Part shown: in pieces, positions 17,140 through 28,897 of the stretch | How the letters are laid out: each line of letters begins with the position of its first letter | How positions within the stretch are numbered: the stretch's first letter is position 1 | Assembly: GCA_905182025.1 (NCBI GenBank) | Contig: CAJJAA010000008.1 | Location: forward strand, 1 to 64,000 | DNA: 64,000 nucleotides | From: an uncultured OM182 clade bacterium | GTDB taxonomy: Bacteria; Pseudomonadota; Gammaproteobacteria; Pseudomonadales; Azotimanducaceae | Direction of reading: 5' to 3' | The notes under the pieces: model-generated | Told to the model about the DNA's origin: nothing | What the model saw: the letters and a program-made list of their open reading frames with translations, nothing else | Databases searched by the model: none | Translations under genes and position numbers: made by a program

Positions 17140-18268
17140 ATGGCTAAAAAAGACTATTACGAAGTATTAGGTGTGTCACGTGACGCCTCCGAGAAAGAAA
17201 TTAAAAAAGCCTATCGTCGCTTAGCTATGAAATATCATCCTGACCGAAACTCGGATGATCCTGACTCGGATGATAAGTTTAAAGAGGCCAGTGAAGCTGC
17301 CGAAATTCTCACGGATACTGAGAAGCGCGGAACCTATGATCAATTTGGCCATGCGGCCTTTGAGAAATGGCGGTGGCGGTCGCCAACAGGGCAACGGTAA
17401 TTTTGGTTCGATTTTCGATGATGTGTTTGGTGATATTTTCTCCGGTGGCGGTGGTCGCGGCGGTCGAAGCGGCGCGCAACGCGGTTCCGATCTAAAGTAC
17501 ATATTAGAGCTGACACTTGAAGACGCTGTGCGCGGTACAAATCCCAAAATCAAGATACCGACCCTTGTTGAATGTATGGAGTGTTTGGGTTCGGGTGCTA
17601 AAAAAGGAACAGCGCCGATTAGCTGTGTGCAGTGCGGTGGTATGGGTCAAGTTACCGCCAGGCAAGGTTTCTTTTCAATCCAGCAGGCATGCCCTCGCTG
17701 TCGCGGTACCGGCAAAATGATTTCTGACCCCTGTGGTAAATGCCGTGGTCAGGGACGCGTTGAAGAACAAAAGACCTTGAGTGTCAAAGTTCCGGGAGGC
17801 GTTGATACAGGTAATCGTATTCGACTGACAGGCCAGGGAGAAGCTGGCGCTAATGGCGGCCCTGCCGGTGATTTGTATGTCGAGATACATGTGCGCGACC
17901 ATCAGATATTCACCCGTGAAGAAGAGCACCTGTATTGTGAGGTGCCGATCAGTTTTGTTGATGCTGCGCTAGGGGGTGAACTTGAAGTGCCCACACTTGA
18001 TGGCAAAGTTAACCTGAAAATCCCGAAAGAAACGCAAACCGGTAAGTTGTTCCGACTGCGGGGCAAGGGTGTTGATGTCAGTAAGATTCGCGGCGGCGGC
18101 ATTGGTGACTTGTATTGCCGTGTCACGGTTGAAACCCCTGTTAAACTCTCAAAACGGCAGAAAGAATTGTTGCAGGAATTTGCCGGCGAAAGCGACGCTA
18201 AGCAGTCGCCCAAGCAGACCGGTTGGTTCGATAATGTTAAGCGTTTTGTTGACACCTTGACCGACTAA
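17140..18268 (+). pseudogene. dnaJ: Chaperone DnaJ, +1 frameshift in an AAA run
   Basis: The J domain ([23 protein letters not shown] motif in [10 protein letters not shown]) reads in one frame to FGHAAFE; the Gly-rich region, four CxxCxGxG zinc repeats ([36 protein letters not shown]) and the C-terminal domains read in the next. One extra A in AAA at 17365-17367 explains the shift. Without it the protein is a normal 375-residue DnaJ reading [10 protein letters not shown]. All domains are otherwise well preserved, so a sequencing or assembly error is more likely than gene loss. DnaJ delivers substrates to DnaK. Confidence 0.93.
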
Positions 18269-18292
18269 ATCTGTTGTTTTGCATCGTTTGGG

Positions 18293-18323
18293 GCATGGCT
18301 CGTGAATCTTTCGTGAGTCATGC
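18293..18323 (+). terminator. Stem-loop downstream of dnaJ
   Basis: A 12-bp stem with wobble pairs (GCATGGCTCGTG / CGTGAGTCATGC, loop AATCTTT) follows the dnaJ stop. It lacks a T-tract, so it may be an mRNA 3'-end stabiliser or a Rho-dependent site rather than an intrinsic terminator. Confidence 0.4.
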
Positions 18324-18490
18324 TCAAGTTGTCCTGGTCTGTGACGAGAGCGGATGACGGTTGCTTGTAGACGCCGAGCGATCTATTTTCAGGAAGACGA
18401 ATCCGTTATCCTGACCTGAGAAAATAAACGAAAAACTGAAGCCATTTCTATATCCGATTCTAAGGTCTGTCTAAGTGGGCAGGCCAATAG

Positions 18491-19327
<837 letters not shown>

Positions 19328-19403
19328 CAATTTCTGGTATCTCGAGCCTCGTTCCACTAGAATATCGCGCCAGTATGACACCAAGCTGAATCAATATATC
19401 GAG

Positions 19404-19436
19404 GCGAGATGGAAGCAATTCCCTCTCGCTTTTTTT
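19404..19436 (+). terminator. Terminator/attenuator in the carA leader
   Basis: Stem GCGAGA (19404-19409) / TCTCGC (19424-19429) with an inner GAA/TTC pairing is followed by seven T (19430-19436). It overlaps the start of a 16-codon leader frame, which suggests attenuation of carAB rather than only termination of dapB. Confidence 0.65.
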
Positions 19437-19459
19437 CGAGCTGGATTCGCAAAAACTGA
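19409..19459 (+). CDS. Putative carA leader peptide (16 aa)
   Basis: ATG at 19409 opens MEAIPSRFFSSWIRKN, ending in TGA at 19457-19459, 15 bp before carA. A GAGG lies about four bases before the ATG. The frame runs through the terminator hairpin, so a ribosome translating it would disrupt the stem. Pseudomonas carA is known to have a short leader peptide linked to pyrimidine control; that this is its equivalent is my inference. Confidence 0.45.
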   Translation: MEAIPSRFFSSWIRKN

Positions 19460-19474
19460 CCCAGGAGAACCAAT

Positions 19475-20623
19475 TTGTCGCATTGTGCTGTGCTTGCCTT
19501 AGAGAACGGAGAATTCTTTCAAGGTATTGCTATTGGGGCGCTGGGAAGCTCTGAAGGCGAAGTTGTTTTTAACACTTCGATGACCGGTTACCAAGAAATT
19601 CTGACCGACCCCTCCTACGCAAAACAAATCATCACTCTGACTCACCCTCATATCGGTAATACCGGCGTGAACAGCGAAGACGAAGAATCCAGTGAAATAT
19701 GGGCTTCGGGTCTCGTCATTCGAGACTTGCCGTTACTCGCAAGTAGCTGGCGCCAAGAAGAAACCCTGCAAGCCTATTTAGAGCGACGAAACATTGTTGC
19801 CATTGCCGAGATCGATACACGCAAGCTGACGCGCATACTTCGCGAGCAGGGCTCGCAACGGGGTTGTATTGTTGCCGGTGAGAACATTAGCGACAAAGAA
19901 ATTGAGCTGGCGATAGCCAAGGCAAAGGGTTGGGCCGGACTTGAGGGTATGGACCTGGCCAAAGTTGTCACCACCAAAGAAGAATATCAGTGGTCTGAAG
20001 GTTCTTGGAAGATTGGTGAAGGTCATCCGGTTGTTACCGACACGCAGTATCACGTCGTTGCCTATGATTTTGGTGTGAAGCGAAACATTTTGAGAATGCT
20101 CGCTGACCGAGGCTGCCGCTTAACGGTCGTGCCGGCGCAGACACCCGCTGATGTTGTCATGGCAATGAAACCCGATGGCGTGTTCTTGTCCAATGGTCCA
20201 GGTGACCCGGATCCCTGTGATTATGCCGTGACGGCGATTAAACAAATTCTAGAGACAAATGTTCCGGTCTTTGGTATCTGTCTAGGCTTGCAGTTATTGG
20301 GGCTTGCAACAGGTATGACGACAAAGAAGATGGGCCACGGTCATCATGGCGCTAATCATCCAGTCAAAAACTTTGATGATGGTACGGTGTTAATTACCAG
20401 TCAAAACCATGGTTTCTGCATCGACGATGCAACCCTTCCAGAAAATGTAAGAGTGACTCATCGATCGCTTTTCGATGATTCCCTGCAGGGCATTCATCTG
20501 TTGGACAGTCCAGCCTTTGGCTTTCAGGGGCATCCCGAGGCAAGCCCGGGGCCGCGCGACGCCGCGCCTCTGTTTGACCACTTCATCGAGTTGATGGAAC
20601 AACGTATTCAGGGCCAGAAGTAG
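19475..20623 (+). CDS. carA: Carbamoyl-phosphate synthase small subunit CarA
   Basis: The protein has 382 residues and starts at TTG 19475 with AGGAG eight bases upstream. It is the glutaminase subunit: the catalytic Cys is in [18 protein letters not shown], with His and Glu in [13 protein letters not shown]. It supplies ammonia to CarB for carbamoyl phosphate, the precursor of arginine and pyrimidines. It is separated from carB by two bases. Confidence 0.97.
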   Translation: MSHCAVLALENGEFFQGIAIGALGSSEGEVVFNTSMTGYQEILTDPSYAKQIITLTHPHIGNTGVNSEDEESSEIWASGLVIRDLPLLASSWRQEETLQAYLERRNIVAIAEIDTRKLTRILREQGSQRGCIVAGENISDKEIELAIAKAKGWAGLEGMDLAKVVTTKEEYQWSEGSWKIGEGHPVVTDTQYHVVAYDFGVKRNILRMLADRGCRLTVVPAQTPADVVMAMKPDGVFLSNGPGDPDPCDYAVTAIKQILETNVPVFGICLGLQLLGLATGMTTKKMGHGHHGANHPVKNFDDGTVLITSQNHGFCIDDATLPENVRVTHRSLFDDSLQGIHLLDSPAFGFQGHPEASPGPRDAAPLFDHFIELMEQRIQGQK

Positions 20624-20625
20624 CT

Positions 20626-23600
20626 ATGTCAAAACGAGAAGATATTAGTAGCATCCTGATTATTGGCGCGGGTCCGATCATTATTGGTCAAGCCTGTGAA
20701 TTTGATTATTCAGGTGCGCAAGCGTGTAAAGCGTTAAAGGAAGAGGGTTACAGGGTCATCCTGGTTAACTCAAACCCCGCAACAATTATGACAGATCCAT
20801 CAATGGCGGATTCAACCTACATTGAGCCGGTCAACTGGCGGATGCTGAAAAAGATTATTGAAAAGGAACGCCCAGACGCGATCTTGCCCACCATGGGTGG
20901 TCAAACAGCATTGAATTGTGCGCTTGATTTGGCGCGAGAAGGCGTCTTAGAAGAATTTGACGTTGAGCTTATTGGTGCGACTCGGGATGCAATTGATAAA
21001 GCTGAGGATCGCAAACGATTTGACGACGCGATGAAAGAGATTGGCCTAGAGACGCCAAATTCAGCCTTCGCACATTCCTTAGAGGAAGCTCGCCAAGTTC
21101 AGGCGGCCCTAGGTTATCCCTGTGTTATTCGCCCCTCGTTCACCATGGGTGGCAGCGGCGGCGGCATCGCATACAACCACGAAGACTTTATTGAAATCTG
21201 TACACGTGGGCTCGATTTATCACCGACCAACGAACTGCTCATTGATGAGTCTTTGTTGGGGTGGAAAGAATATGAAATGGAAGTTGTTCGAGACAAGAAC
21301 GATAACTGCATTATCGTTTGTTCAATCGAAAACCTTGACCCAATGGGTGTTCACACGGGCGATTCTATTACGATCGCGCCTGCTCAAACCCTAACGGACA
21401 AGGAATACCAGATTATGCGTAATGCCTCGCTTGAGATATTACGTGTTATCGGTGTTGAGACAGGTGGCTCAAATGTGCAGTTCGCCGTTGAGCCTGAGAC
21501 AGGTCGACTGATCATTATTGAAATGAACCCGCGGGTATCACGTTCCTCAGCGCTGGCATCGAAAGCGACGGGCTTTCCGATTGCGAGAGTCGCTGCGAAG
21601 CTTGCCGTTGGATACACCTTGGATGAATTGTCGAACGAAATTACCGGCGGCGTTACGCCGGCTTCATTTGAGCCGTCTATTGATTACATTGTGACGAAGA
21701 TTCCGCGTTTCACTTTTGAGAAATTCCCGCAGGCTGAAAATTTCCTGACAACCCAAATGAAGTCAGTGGGTGAAGTCATGGCGATTGGCCGGACCTTTCA
21801 AGAGTCTCTGCAAAAAGCACTGCGCGGATTGGAAGTGGGTATTAATGGCTTGTCGCCAATTATTGAGAAAACCGGTTCTGATTGGGAGGCTAAGCTGCGT
21901 CGTGAAATTCGTGTGCCGGGTGCCGATCGAATCCGATATGTTGCAGACGCGTTTCGGATCGGTATGAGTTTCGATGAGATTCATGATCTCAGTAGAATTG
22001 ATCCTTGGTTTTTGATTCAGCTCGAAGATCTAATTAAAGATGAAGCCTCAATGGAGGGTCAAACGCTTGTTGGGCTTGGTAGAGACCGCGTTTTTAAGCT
22101 AAAGCAGAAAGGATTTTCAGATTCCAGAATGGCTGAACTGATGTCGCTGAGCGAATCAGATGTGCGCTCGCAGCGTTTAGGCTTAGGTGTAAAACCTGTT
22201 TATCGTCGCGTGGATACATGTGCCGCAGAATTTGCCTCCTCGACAGCGTACATGTACTCAACCTACGAATCTGAATGCGAATCGCGACCGACCAATAACG
22301 AGAAAATTATGGTGTTGGGCGGTGGTCCCAATAGAATCGGCCAGGGTATCGAGTTTGACTATTGTTGCGTGCACGCAGCCTTGGCAATGCGTGAAGACGG
22401 CTATGAGACGATCATGGTGAACTGCAACCCAGAGACTGTTTCAACCGATTACGATACGTCTGATCGACTCTACTTTGAGCCTCTGACCTTGGAAGATGTA
22501 CTTTCGATCGTCGATATTGAACAACCGAAAGGCGTGATTGTGCAGTTCGGTGGCCAGACACCTTTGAAGTTAGCGGAAGATTTAGAGGCGGCCGGCGTCA
22601 ATATTATTGGCACCTCGCCTGATGCGATTGATCGCGCCGAAGATCGCGAACGATTCCAGCAGATGATTGAAGGGTTGGGGTTACGCCAGCCACCCAATAA
22701 GACGGTTAAGAATGTCGAAGATGGCGTGGTTGCGGCTGAAGTGATTGGTTATCCGATCATTGTGCGTCCTTCCTATGTCTTGGGTGGTCGTGCCATGGAG
22801 ATTGTCTACGACGAATCAGAGCTGCGCACATACATGCGTGAAGCCGTCACGGTTTCCGACAAGTCACCTGTGCTGCTTGATCGATTTCTTGATCAGGCTA
22901 TTGAGGTTGACGTGGACGCGGTCAGCGACGGCAAACAGGTTGTGATTGGTGCAGTAATGCAACATATCGAACAAGCAGGTGTACATTCAGGTGATTCGGC
23001 CTGTTCACTGCCGCCCTATAGCCTCAGTGATGAGTTGATGGCGGAGATTCGCCGTCAGGTTATTCAGATGGCAATTGAACTTAAAGTGATTGGATTGATG
23101 AATGTCCAGCTGGCTATTCAAAATAACGAAATCTATGTGCTCGAAGTTAATCCGCGTGCATCGCGTACCGTGCCCTTTGTTTCAAAGTGTATTGGTGTTT
23201 CATTAGCCCAAATCGCAGCTCGCTGCATGGCCGGAACGAGTTTGGAAGCGCAAGGTTTTACAAAAGAAATTGTGCCGGACTATTTCAGCGTTAAAGAGGC
23301 TGTGTTTCCTTTCGGCAAGTTTCCCGGCGTTGATCCTATTCTCGGACCAGAGATGAAATCAACCGGCGAAGTGATGGGTGTAGCAAATACATTTAGCGAG
23401 GCTTATCGAAAATCACAGTTTGGTGCGGGCGATATTATACCGTCCAGTGGCACGGCATTTTTGAGTGTTCGTGACGTTGATAAGCCTGAATTGGTGCAGG
23501 TTGCTAAGGACTTGATTGAGCTTGGTTTCAACGTGGTTGCCACCCGGGGTTCCGCTTCGGTGTTGATCGAAGCGGGTATCGATATCAAGATCATCAATAA

Positions 23601-23853
23601 AGTCGGTGAAGGCCAACCCCACGTTGTCGATGCGCTGAAGAACGATGAAATTGACCTGATTGTGAATACGACTGAAGGTAAACAAGCGATTCGCGATTCT
23701 TCTATCATCCGACGCACAGCGCTGCAGCATAAAGTCTACAACGCGACGACGATGGCGGGCGCGAGAGCCTGTGTAGAGGCTGTTCGACACGGCGATAGCT
23801 ATACGGTGCATAGGCTTCAGGACCTTCATAAGCGGCTCCCTGCGAGCGGCTAG
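20626..23853 (+). CDS. carB: Carbamoyl-phosphate synthase large subunit CarB
   Basis: This 1075-residue enzyme has two homologous ATP-grasp halves (first around residues 1-400, second around 550-935; [15 protein letters not shown] and [15 protein letters not shown]) and a C-terminal MGS-like allosteric domain ([18 protein letters not shown]). It makes carbamoyl phosphate from bicarbonate, ammonia and two ATP. Full length, cotranscribed with carA. Confidence 0.98.
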   Translation: MSKREDISSILIIGAGPIIIGQACEFDYSGAQACKALKEEGYRVILVNSNPATIMTDPSMADSTYIEPVNWRMLKKIIEKERPDAILPTMGGQTALNCALDLAREGVLEEFDVELIGATRDAIDKAEDRKRFDDAMKEIGLETPNSAFAHSLEEARQVQAALGYPCVIRPSFTMGGSGGGIAYNHEDFIEICTRGLDLSPTNELLIDESLLGWKEYEMEVVRDKNDNCIIVCSIENLDPMGVHTGDSITIAPAQTLTDKEYQIMRNASLEILRVIGVETGGSNVQFAVEPETGRLIIIEMNPRVSRSSALASKATGFPIARVAAKLAVGYTLDELSNEITGGVTPASFEPSIDYIVTKIPRFTFEKFPQAENFLTTQMKSVGEVMAIGRTFQESLQKALRGLEVGINGLSPIIEKTGSDWEAKLRREIRVPGADRIRYVADAFRIGMSFDEIHDLSRIDPWFLIQLEDLIKDEASMEGQTLVGLGRDRVFKLKQKGFSDSRMAELMSLSESDVRSQRLGLGVKPVYRRVDTCAAEFASSTAYMYSTYESECESRPTNNEKIMVLGGGPNRIGQGIEFDYCCVHAALAMREDGYETIMVNCNPETVSTDYDTSDRLYFEPLTLEDVLSIVDIEQPKGVIVQFGGQTPLKLAEDLEAAGVNIIGTSPDAIDRAEDRERFQQMIEGLGLRQPPNKTVKNVEDGVVAAEVIGYPIIVRPSYVLGGRAMEIVYDESELRTYMREAVTVSDKSPVLLDRFLDQAIEVDVDAVSDGKQVVIGAVMQHIEQAGVHSGDSACSLPPYSLSDELMAEIRRQVIQMAIELKVIGLMNVQLAIQNNEIYVLEVNPRASRTVPFVSKCIGVSLAQIAARCMAGTSLEAQGFTKEIVPDYFSVKEAVFPFGKFPGVDPILGPEMKSTGEVMGVANTFSEAYRKSQFGAGDIIPSSGTAFLSVRDVDKPELVQVAKDLIELGFNVVATRGSASVLIEAGIDIKIINKVGEGQPHVVDALKNDEIDLIVNTTEGKQAIRDSSIIRRTALQHKVYNATTMAGARACVEAVRHGDSYTVHRLQDLHKRLPASG

Positions 23854-23872
23854 AGGTAGAGTTCCGTATCTA

Positions 23873-23907
23873 AAGCCCACTTAATCCTGGGCTTGAACTG
23901 CATTTTT
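23873..23907 (+). terminator. Putative terminator after carB
   Basis: AAGCCCA (23873-23879) pairs with TGGGCTT (23888-23894) and a T6 run follows a few bases later. The distance from stem to T-run is longer than usual, so confidence is moderate. Confidence 0.45.
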
Positions 23908-23998
23908 TCTTTGCTAGACTAACGTGGTTGTCGTCGAGTTTTCTTCAACTCATCGGCGCCGAAACCTATATAGACGACATTACGAGATTGGATTGGAC

Positions 23999-24475
23999 AT
24001 GGATAAAACCCCTATGACAGCAGCAGGTGAGGCGACGCTTCGTGCTGAGCTTAATAGGCTGACGCGTGTTGAGCGACCCCGCATCATAAAAGAGATTGCT
24101 GCGGCGCTTGCGCAGGGCGATCTAAGGGAAAATGCCGAGTTTCAGTACGCCAAGGAAGAACAAGGCTTTATCGAAGGACGGTTGGCAGAAATCGCGTCTA
24201 AGTTATCCAACGCACAGATTATTGATTGCACGGCGATTCCACCGACAGGCAAGGTGATATTTGGCACGACCGTACACTTGCTGAATGTTGAGACGGATGA
24301 AGAGGTAATTTATCAGGTTGTCGGTGATGATGAATCGGACATTAAGGCCAACAAGATATCTGTTTACTCGCCTATTGCCCGCGCGCTGGTGGGTAAGTCG
24401 ATCGACGATGTTGTCGTTGTTGTCGCGCCTAGTGGTGATATTGAATATGAAATCTGTAAGGTTGAGCATATCTAA
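23999..24475 (+). CDS. greA: Transcript cleavage factor GreA
   Basis: This 158-residue factor rescues backtracked RNA polymerase. The coiled-coil with the catalytic acidic tip (IAAALAQGDLRENAEFQYAK) and the C-terminal FKBP-like domain (VGKSIDDVVVVVAPSGDIEY) are present. The longer frame from 23924 adds 25 residues unlike the family, so I use ATG 23999 (MDKTPMTAAGEATLRAEL), preceded by GATTGGA. Confidence 0.95.
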   Translation: MDKTPMTAAGEATLRAELNRLTRVERPRIIKEIAAALAQGDLRENAEFQYAKEEQGFIEGRLAEIASKLSNAQIIDCTAIPPTGKVIFGTTVHLLNVETDEEVIYQVVGDDESDIKANKISVYSPIARALVGKSIDDVVVVVAPSGDIEYEICKVEHI

Positions 24476-24565
24476 GCCGGTTATGTCTGGCGATAGCTCG
24501 GTAAGAGTGCAGGAACATTTCCTTCAGACTGCCAGAGTTAAAAAAGTACTCGGCATTAATCTCTT

Positions 24566-24877
24566 TTAAACGATGTCTGATCGAAGAATATTCGATAACT
24601 TCGGATTGGGTTTCTTGGCTGATTTATAAATAAGTGCGACATTTCCAATCGACTGCACTAATTCAGCATTGGCGGCGCCAACGACTTTTTCAATCGTCGC
24701 CTGCTTATCATCGCGATCGTCAGCGTTGACCCTGACTTTTATGAGCTCATGATCGGTGATTGCGCGATTAAGTTCTGAGATCACAGCGTCGCTCAAGCCA
24801 TTTCCAGCGATTGTCACGACGGGTTTCAAGCTATGTCCGATTGCTTTGAATCGTTTTTGTTCTGCCTTCGTTATCAT
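24566..24877 (-). CDS. yhbY: YhbY/CRS1 RNA-binding ribosome assembly protein
   Basis: This 103-residue protein has the KH-like CRM fold: QKRFKAIGHSLKPVVTIAGN, GLSDAVISELNRAITDHELI and the closing VGNVALIYKS-type strand. E. coli YhbY binds pre-50S particles. It lies on the minus strand between greA and rlmE, the conserved gammaproteobacterial position. Confidence 0.92.
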   Translation of the reverse strand: MITKAEQKRFKAIGHSLKPVVTIAGNGLSDAVISELNRAITDHELIKVRVNADDRDDKQATIEKVVGAANAELVQSIGNVALIYKSAKKPNPKLSNILRSDIV

Positions 24878-25001
24878 GTGCTTATACTAGACGCTTGTTC
24901 TGATGGGGCAGGGAGTCTACCTAACAAGCAGGGTTTTAAGAAACTATTTCACAAACTATTCAAACTTAACTCATAGATTCAACCATATTTAGACGGCGCA
25001 G

Positions 25002-25625
25002 ATGAAAAAGTCAAAATCGAGTCACGAGTGGCTAAAGAATCATGAAAATGATGAGTTCGTAAAGCGCGCCAGAGAAGATGGCTACCGCTCTCGGGCAAGC
25101 TATAAGTTGTTGGAAATCAACGAAAAATACGGTCTGATGCGGCCGGGGCAATGTGTCGTCGATTTGGGCGCTGCACCGGGTGGCTGGTGCCAGGTAGCTG
25201 CAAAAGCGGTAGGCGAGAAGGGTAAGATTGTTGGCATCGATCTTTTAGATATGCCGCCGATTGACGGTGTTGACTTTATTCAAGGTGATTTTACCGAGGA
25301 TGGGCCTTATCAGCTTTTAATTGATCGACTTGAAAACAGGCCCGTTGACCTTGTTTTATCCGATATGGCCCCAAACTTAAGTGGTATGAAGCAAATGGAT
25401 TTACCGAAATCGGCCTATTTGGTCGAGCTTGCGATTGATCTATGTGATCAGGTTTTAAGGAAAAATGGTGCATTTGCGACAAAATGCTTCGAAGGTGAGG
25501 GCATTGAAGAGATCCGCCGAGCCTTTCGAGATCGCTTTGGCCGCGTCATGAATTTTAAGCCAAAATCGTCAAGCTCCAAATCACGAGAAGTCTATGTGGT
25601 GGGTATGGCGTACAAAGGTAGGTAG
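25002..25625 (+). CDS. rlmE: 23S rRNA U2552 2'-O-methyltransferase RlmE
   Basis: This 207-residue SAM-dependent methyltransferase (FtsJ/RrmJ) has the SAM motif VVDLGAAPGGWCQVA and the conserved Lys-Asp-Lys-Glu set: Lys in SRASYKLLEI, Asp in VLSDMAPNLSG, Lys in GAFATKCFEGEG and Glu in SREVYVV. It modifies the ribosomal A-loop in a late 50S step. Followed by ftsH, as in E. coli and Pseudomonas. Confidence 0.97.
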   Translation: MKKSKSSHEWLKNHENDEFVKRAREDGYRSRASYKLLEINEKYGLMRPGQCVVDLGAAPGGWCQVAAKAVGEKGKIVGIDLLDMPPIDGVDFIQGDFTEDGPYQLLIDRLENRPVDLVLSDMAPNLSGMKQMDLPKSAYLVELAIDLCDQVLRKNGAFATKCFEGEGIEEIRRAFRDRFGRVMNFKPKSSSSKSREVYVVGMAYKGR

Positions 25626-25926
25626 ACAGCACGAAAATCCGTAAGGCGAATGAGAAAAAGACCGTCTGGCCAGTTTTCGTGGCGAGCCAATAAGTGCTCC
25701 TAGGTCGTTTGGCAGGTTGTGCATTCGGTCGTTTATTAGGTCTTTTGATAGGTAGTTTGGCGAAGTATTTCAAATATAGTAAGGTGGCTACCCCGCGGCA
25801 TAAGTAAGAGCCTCGGTGATGTTGTTAACGGGTCTTGTAACGCAGGCTGGTTGGCGCATATTGAGCAAAAATGTAGCTGTTAAAAGTGGTAAGTAAACAT
25901 AGCATTTGTCTATGAGAGGATAATCC
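25626..25926. other. rlmE-ftsH intergenic region
   Basis: About 300 bp with no confident gene. A GTG-started 37-codon frame at 25694-25807 would encode a glycine-rich hydrophobic peptide (GRLLGLLIGSLAKY) but lacks a ribosome binding site. The ftsH promoter probably lies in the right half; AGAGGA before its ATG is the ribosome binding site. Confidence 0.4.
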
Positions 25927-27864
25927 ATGAATGACATGGGAAAAAACATACTATTGTGGCTAATCATTGCCGCAGTACTCCTGACCGTGTTTCGTAACTT
26001 TGACGTTAGTAGCGGTCCCGATGAAGTCGAATATTCCTCCTTCCTTGAGATGGTGAATATGGGGCAGGTGAAACGAGTTGACGTGGATGGCCTTGTCATT
26101 CGCGGTATCCGTTATGACGACACACCTTTCGAGACCATACAGCCACAAATCTCGGATAAAGCGTTGATCGATGATTTTGTTGATCACAACGTTCAGTTCA
26201 GTGGTACACGTCCAGAACAACAATCTCTTTGGTCGCAACTCTTCGTTGCTGCATTCCCGATTCTAGTCATTATTGCGGTCTTCATGTTTTTTATGCGGCA
26301 GATGCAAGGTGGCGCGGGCGGCAAGGGCGGACCGCTTACCTTCGGCAAAAGTAAGGCCAAGTTACTCGGTGAAGACCAAATCAAAACGACTTTCGCCGAT
26401 GTTGCAGGCGTTGATGAAGCCAAAGAAGATGTGCAGGAGTTAGTTGAATTTCTCCAAGATCCTACCAAATTCCAAAAGCTCGGTGGACGTATCCCTCGAG
26501 GTATATTGTTGGTGGGTCAGCCAGGTACAGGTAAGACGTTATTAGCGAAAGCAATCGCCGGTGAAGCCAAGGTGCCCTTTTTCTCAATCTCAGGTTCAGA
26601 CTTCGTCGAGATGTTTGTTGGTGTTGGTGCATCGCGTGTTCGAGACATGTTCGAGCAGGCAAAGAAGCAATCGCCATGCATTATATTTATTGATGAAATT
26701 GACGCTGTCGGCCGCCATCGTGGTGCCGGTTTAGGTGGTGGTCATGACGAACGTGAGCAAACCTTAAACCAGTTGTTAGTTGAGATGGATGGTTTTGACG
26801 GAAATGACGGCGTGATTATTATAGCCGCGACCAACCGTCCAGACGTGCTCGACCCTGCTTTACTTCGTCCCGGTCGATTCGATCGCCAGGTCGTCGTTGG
26901 ATTGCCAGATATACGTGGTCGTGAACAGATTCTTAAAGTACACATGCGTAAAGTGCCTCTGGGAGACGATGTCGAGACGTCGTTTATTGCTCGGGGAACG
27001 CCGGGCTTCTCTGGTGCTGATTTAGCCAACCTAGTCAATGAAGCCGCTCTATTTGCTGCACGACAGAGCAGGCGAGTGGTAGGCATGGAGCAGTTCGAAC
27101 AAGCTAAAGACAAGATCATGATGGGCGCAGAAAGAAAGAACATGGCGATGTCTGAGGATGAAAAGCGCAACACGGCCTATCATGAAGCCGGACACTGTAT
27201 TGTTGGTTACATGGTTCCAGATCATGATCCAACTTACAAAGTAACAATCATACCTAGGGGTATGGCTTTGGGTGTGACGATGTTCTTGCCCGAAGAAGAT
27301 CGGTACTCCATTAGCAAACGTGCCTTGAGATCGAAGATTTGCACGATGTTTGGCGGGCGAATTGCTGAAGAGCTGACGCTGGGTCCGGATGGCATTACGA
27401 CGGGCGCATCAAACGATATTCAGCAAGCGACACTGATGGCAAAAAACATGGTCACAAAGTGGGGCCTATCTGACAAGCTTGGTCCATTGATGTACGCGGA
27501 AGATAGCCAAGAGGTATTTTTGGGAATGTCCGCCGGTGCGCCAAAGCTTCAAGTGTCTGGTGAAACGGCCAAGATGATTGACGAAGAGGTGCGTGCGATC
27601 GCTGATTCTTGTTACCAGACGGCAGAGAAAATTCTTGTCGAAAACAGAGACAAGCTCGACATGATGGCTGAAGCTCTGCTTGATTATGAGACGATCGATA
27701 AAAGCCAAATTGATGAAATTATGGCCGGTAGAAAGCCGAATCCACCTCAAAGCTGGCAAGATAAAAATGATCGAAAACCGGATGCAGGCTCTGAGCCTGA
27801 AGCGGAATCCGATTCTGAGCCGCGACCTAGCGGACCTGTTGGTGGGCCTGCAAGCGAGCACTAG
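25927..27864 (+). CDS. ftsH: ATP-dependent zinc metalloprotease FtsH
   Basis: This 645-residue membrane protease has two N-terminal membrane helices (about residues 8-26 and 99-122), an AAA+ domain with Walker A GQPGTGKT and SRH region, and the zinc site HEAGH. It degrades misfolded membrane proteins and regulators such as RpoH and LpxC. The C-terminal tail is acidic and Pro/Ser/Glu-rich. Upstream of folP and glmM in the conserved order. Confidence 0.98.
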   Translation: MNDMGKNILLWLIIAAVLLTVFRNFDVSSGPDEVEYSSFLEMVNMGQVKRVDVDGLVIRGIRYDDTPFETIQPQISDKALIDDFVDHNVQFSGTRPEQQSLWSQLFVAAFPILVIIAVFMFFMRQMQGGAGGKGGPLTFGKSKAKLLGEDQIKTTFADVAGVDEAKEDVQELVEFLQDPTKFQKLGGRIPRGILLVGQPGTGKTLLAKAIAGEAKVPFFSISGSDFVEMFVGVGASRVRDMFEQAKKQSPCIIFIDEIDAVGRHRGAGLGGGHDEREQTLNQLLVEMDGFDGNDGVIIIAATNRPDVLDPALLRPGRFDRQVVVGLPDIRGREQILKVHMRKVPLGDDVETSFIARGTPGFSGADLANLVNEAALFAARQSRRVVGMEQFEQAKDKIMMGAERKNMAMSEDEKRNTAYHEAGHCIVGYMVPDHDPTYKVTIIPRGMALGVTMFLPEEDRYSISKRALRSKICTMFGGRIAEELTLGPDGITTGASNDIQQATLMAKNMVTKWGLSDKLGPLMYAEDSQEVFLGMSAGAPKLQVSGETAKMIDEEVRAIADSCYQTAEKILVENRDKLDMMAEALLDYETIDKSQIDEIMAGRKPNPPQSWQDKNDRKPDAGSEPEAESDSEPRPSGPVGGPASEH

Positions 27865-27890
27865 CATTTATCTTTTAATCATATTACGAC

Positions 27891-27920
27891 AGGCGCGAGC
27901 AGCAACAGTTGCTCGCGTCT
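27891..27920 (+). terminator. Strong stem-loop after ftsH
   Basis: An 11-bp stem AGGCGCGAGCA / TGCTCGCGTCT with loop GCAACAGT lies 27 bp past the ftsH stop. No T-run follows, so it may separate transcripts partially or stabilise the ftsH mRNA 3' end. Confidence 0.5.
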
Positions 27921-28029
27921 GACGCCTTTCAGATGTCCAATTCATATCTCGTAAACAAGCGCTTACCTTGTAGGCCTTGCCGGTCAGAACTTTCAAAAAA
28001 GAACCTAGCCCAATGATAAAGCCAGTCAG

Positions 28030-28866
28030 ATGATATTCGGTGACGCACCATTAGTGATGGGTGTTCTGAATGTCACGCCGGATTCGTTTTCTGACGGCGG
28101 CGATTACGTTAGCGTTGACAACGCCCTGGGTCGGGCACGTGAAATGGTGGGTCACGGCGTTGATCTGATTGATGTTGGTGGTGAGTCGACCCGGCCAGGC
28201 GCTTCTGTTGTTAGCGTCGATGAAGAGTTGGGGCGTGTTTTACCTATCATTGAAGCGCTGCGTAATCATGTCGATATTCCTCTTTCTGTCGATACCAGTT
28301 CGCCCGAGGTCATGACGCAATCTGCGGCGATGGGCGTGTCACTTATTAACGATGTTCGAGGTCTAAGGCGCGTCGGTGCACTGCAAGCGGCCCAAGCAAC
28401 CGGTTTGCCTGTTTGTATTATGCATATGCAAGGCGACCCAGAAACCATGCAGCTTGATCCGCATTATCACGATCTTATCGAAGATATAAAAAGCTTCTTC
28501 GCCGAGAGAATTGAGGCTTGTGAAAAAGTAGGTTTGGCAAAACAAAAATTAATCCTGGATCCAGGCTTTGGCTTTGGCAAATCACCCGCGCATAATTTGA
28601 CGCTGATTAATCGACTCGCAGACTTTAAGACCTTCGAGTTGCCAATCTTGGTGGGTCTTTCTCGAAAGAGTACGATCAGTAAGCTGCTCGCGCAGCAAAA
28701 TTTTAACCCCTCGCAAGAAGAAGCAGATATCATAGACGCGAGTGTTGCCGGTGCATTGCTAGCGATCGAGCGTGGCGCCTCAATCATTCGCGTTCATGAT
28801 GTAAAACAAACGGTTATCGCGTTAAAGGTCAGGCAGGCTATTCAGTTGGAATCCATTTTTGAATGA
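28030..28866 (+). CDS. folP: Dihydropteroate synthase FolP
   Basis: This 278-residue TIM-barrel enzyme of folate synthesis joins p-aminobenzoate to dihydropterin pyrophosphate and is the sulfonamide target. Motifs VMGVLNVTPDSFSDGG, DVGGESTRPGA and LILDPGFGFGKS are intact. The N-terminus before the first motif is short (about seven residues), and no strong ribosome binding site is visible, so the start is less certain than the identity. Confidence 0.95.
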   Translation: MIFGDAPLVMGVLNVTPDSFSDGGDYVSVDNALGRAREMVGHGVDLIDVGGESTRPGASVVSVDEELGRVLPIIEALRNHVDIPLSVDTSSPEVMTQSAAMGVSLINDVRGLRRVGALQAAQATGLPVCIMHMQGDPETMQLDPHYHDLIEDIKSFFAERIEACEKVGLAKQKLILDPGFGFGKSPAHNLTLINRLADFKTFELPILVGLSRKSTISKLLAQQNFNPSQEEADIIDASVAGALLAIERGASIIRVHDVKQTVIALKVRQAIQLESIFE

Positions 28867-28897
28867 TGATCATCAAATCTAAACAAAAAGGTACGAC

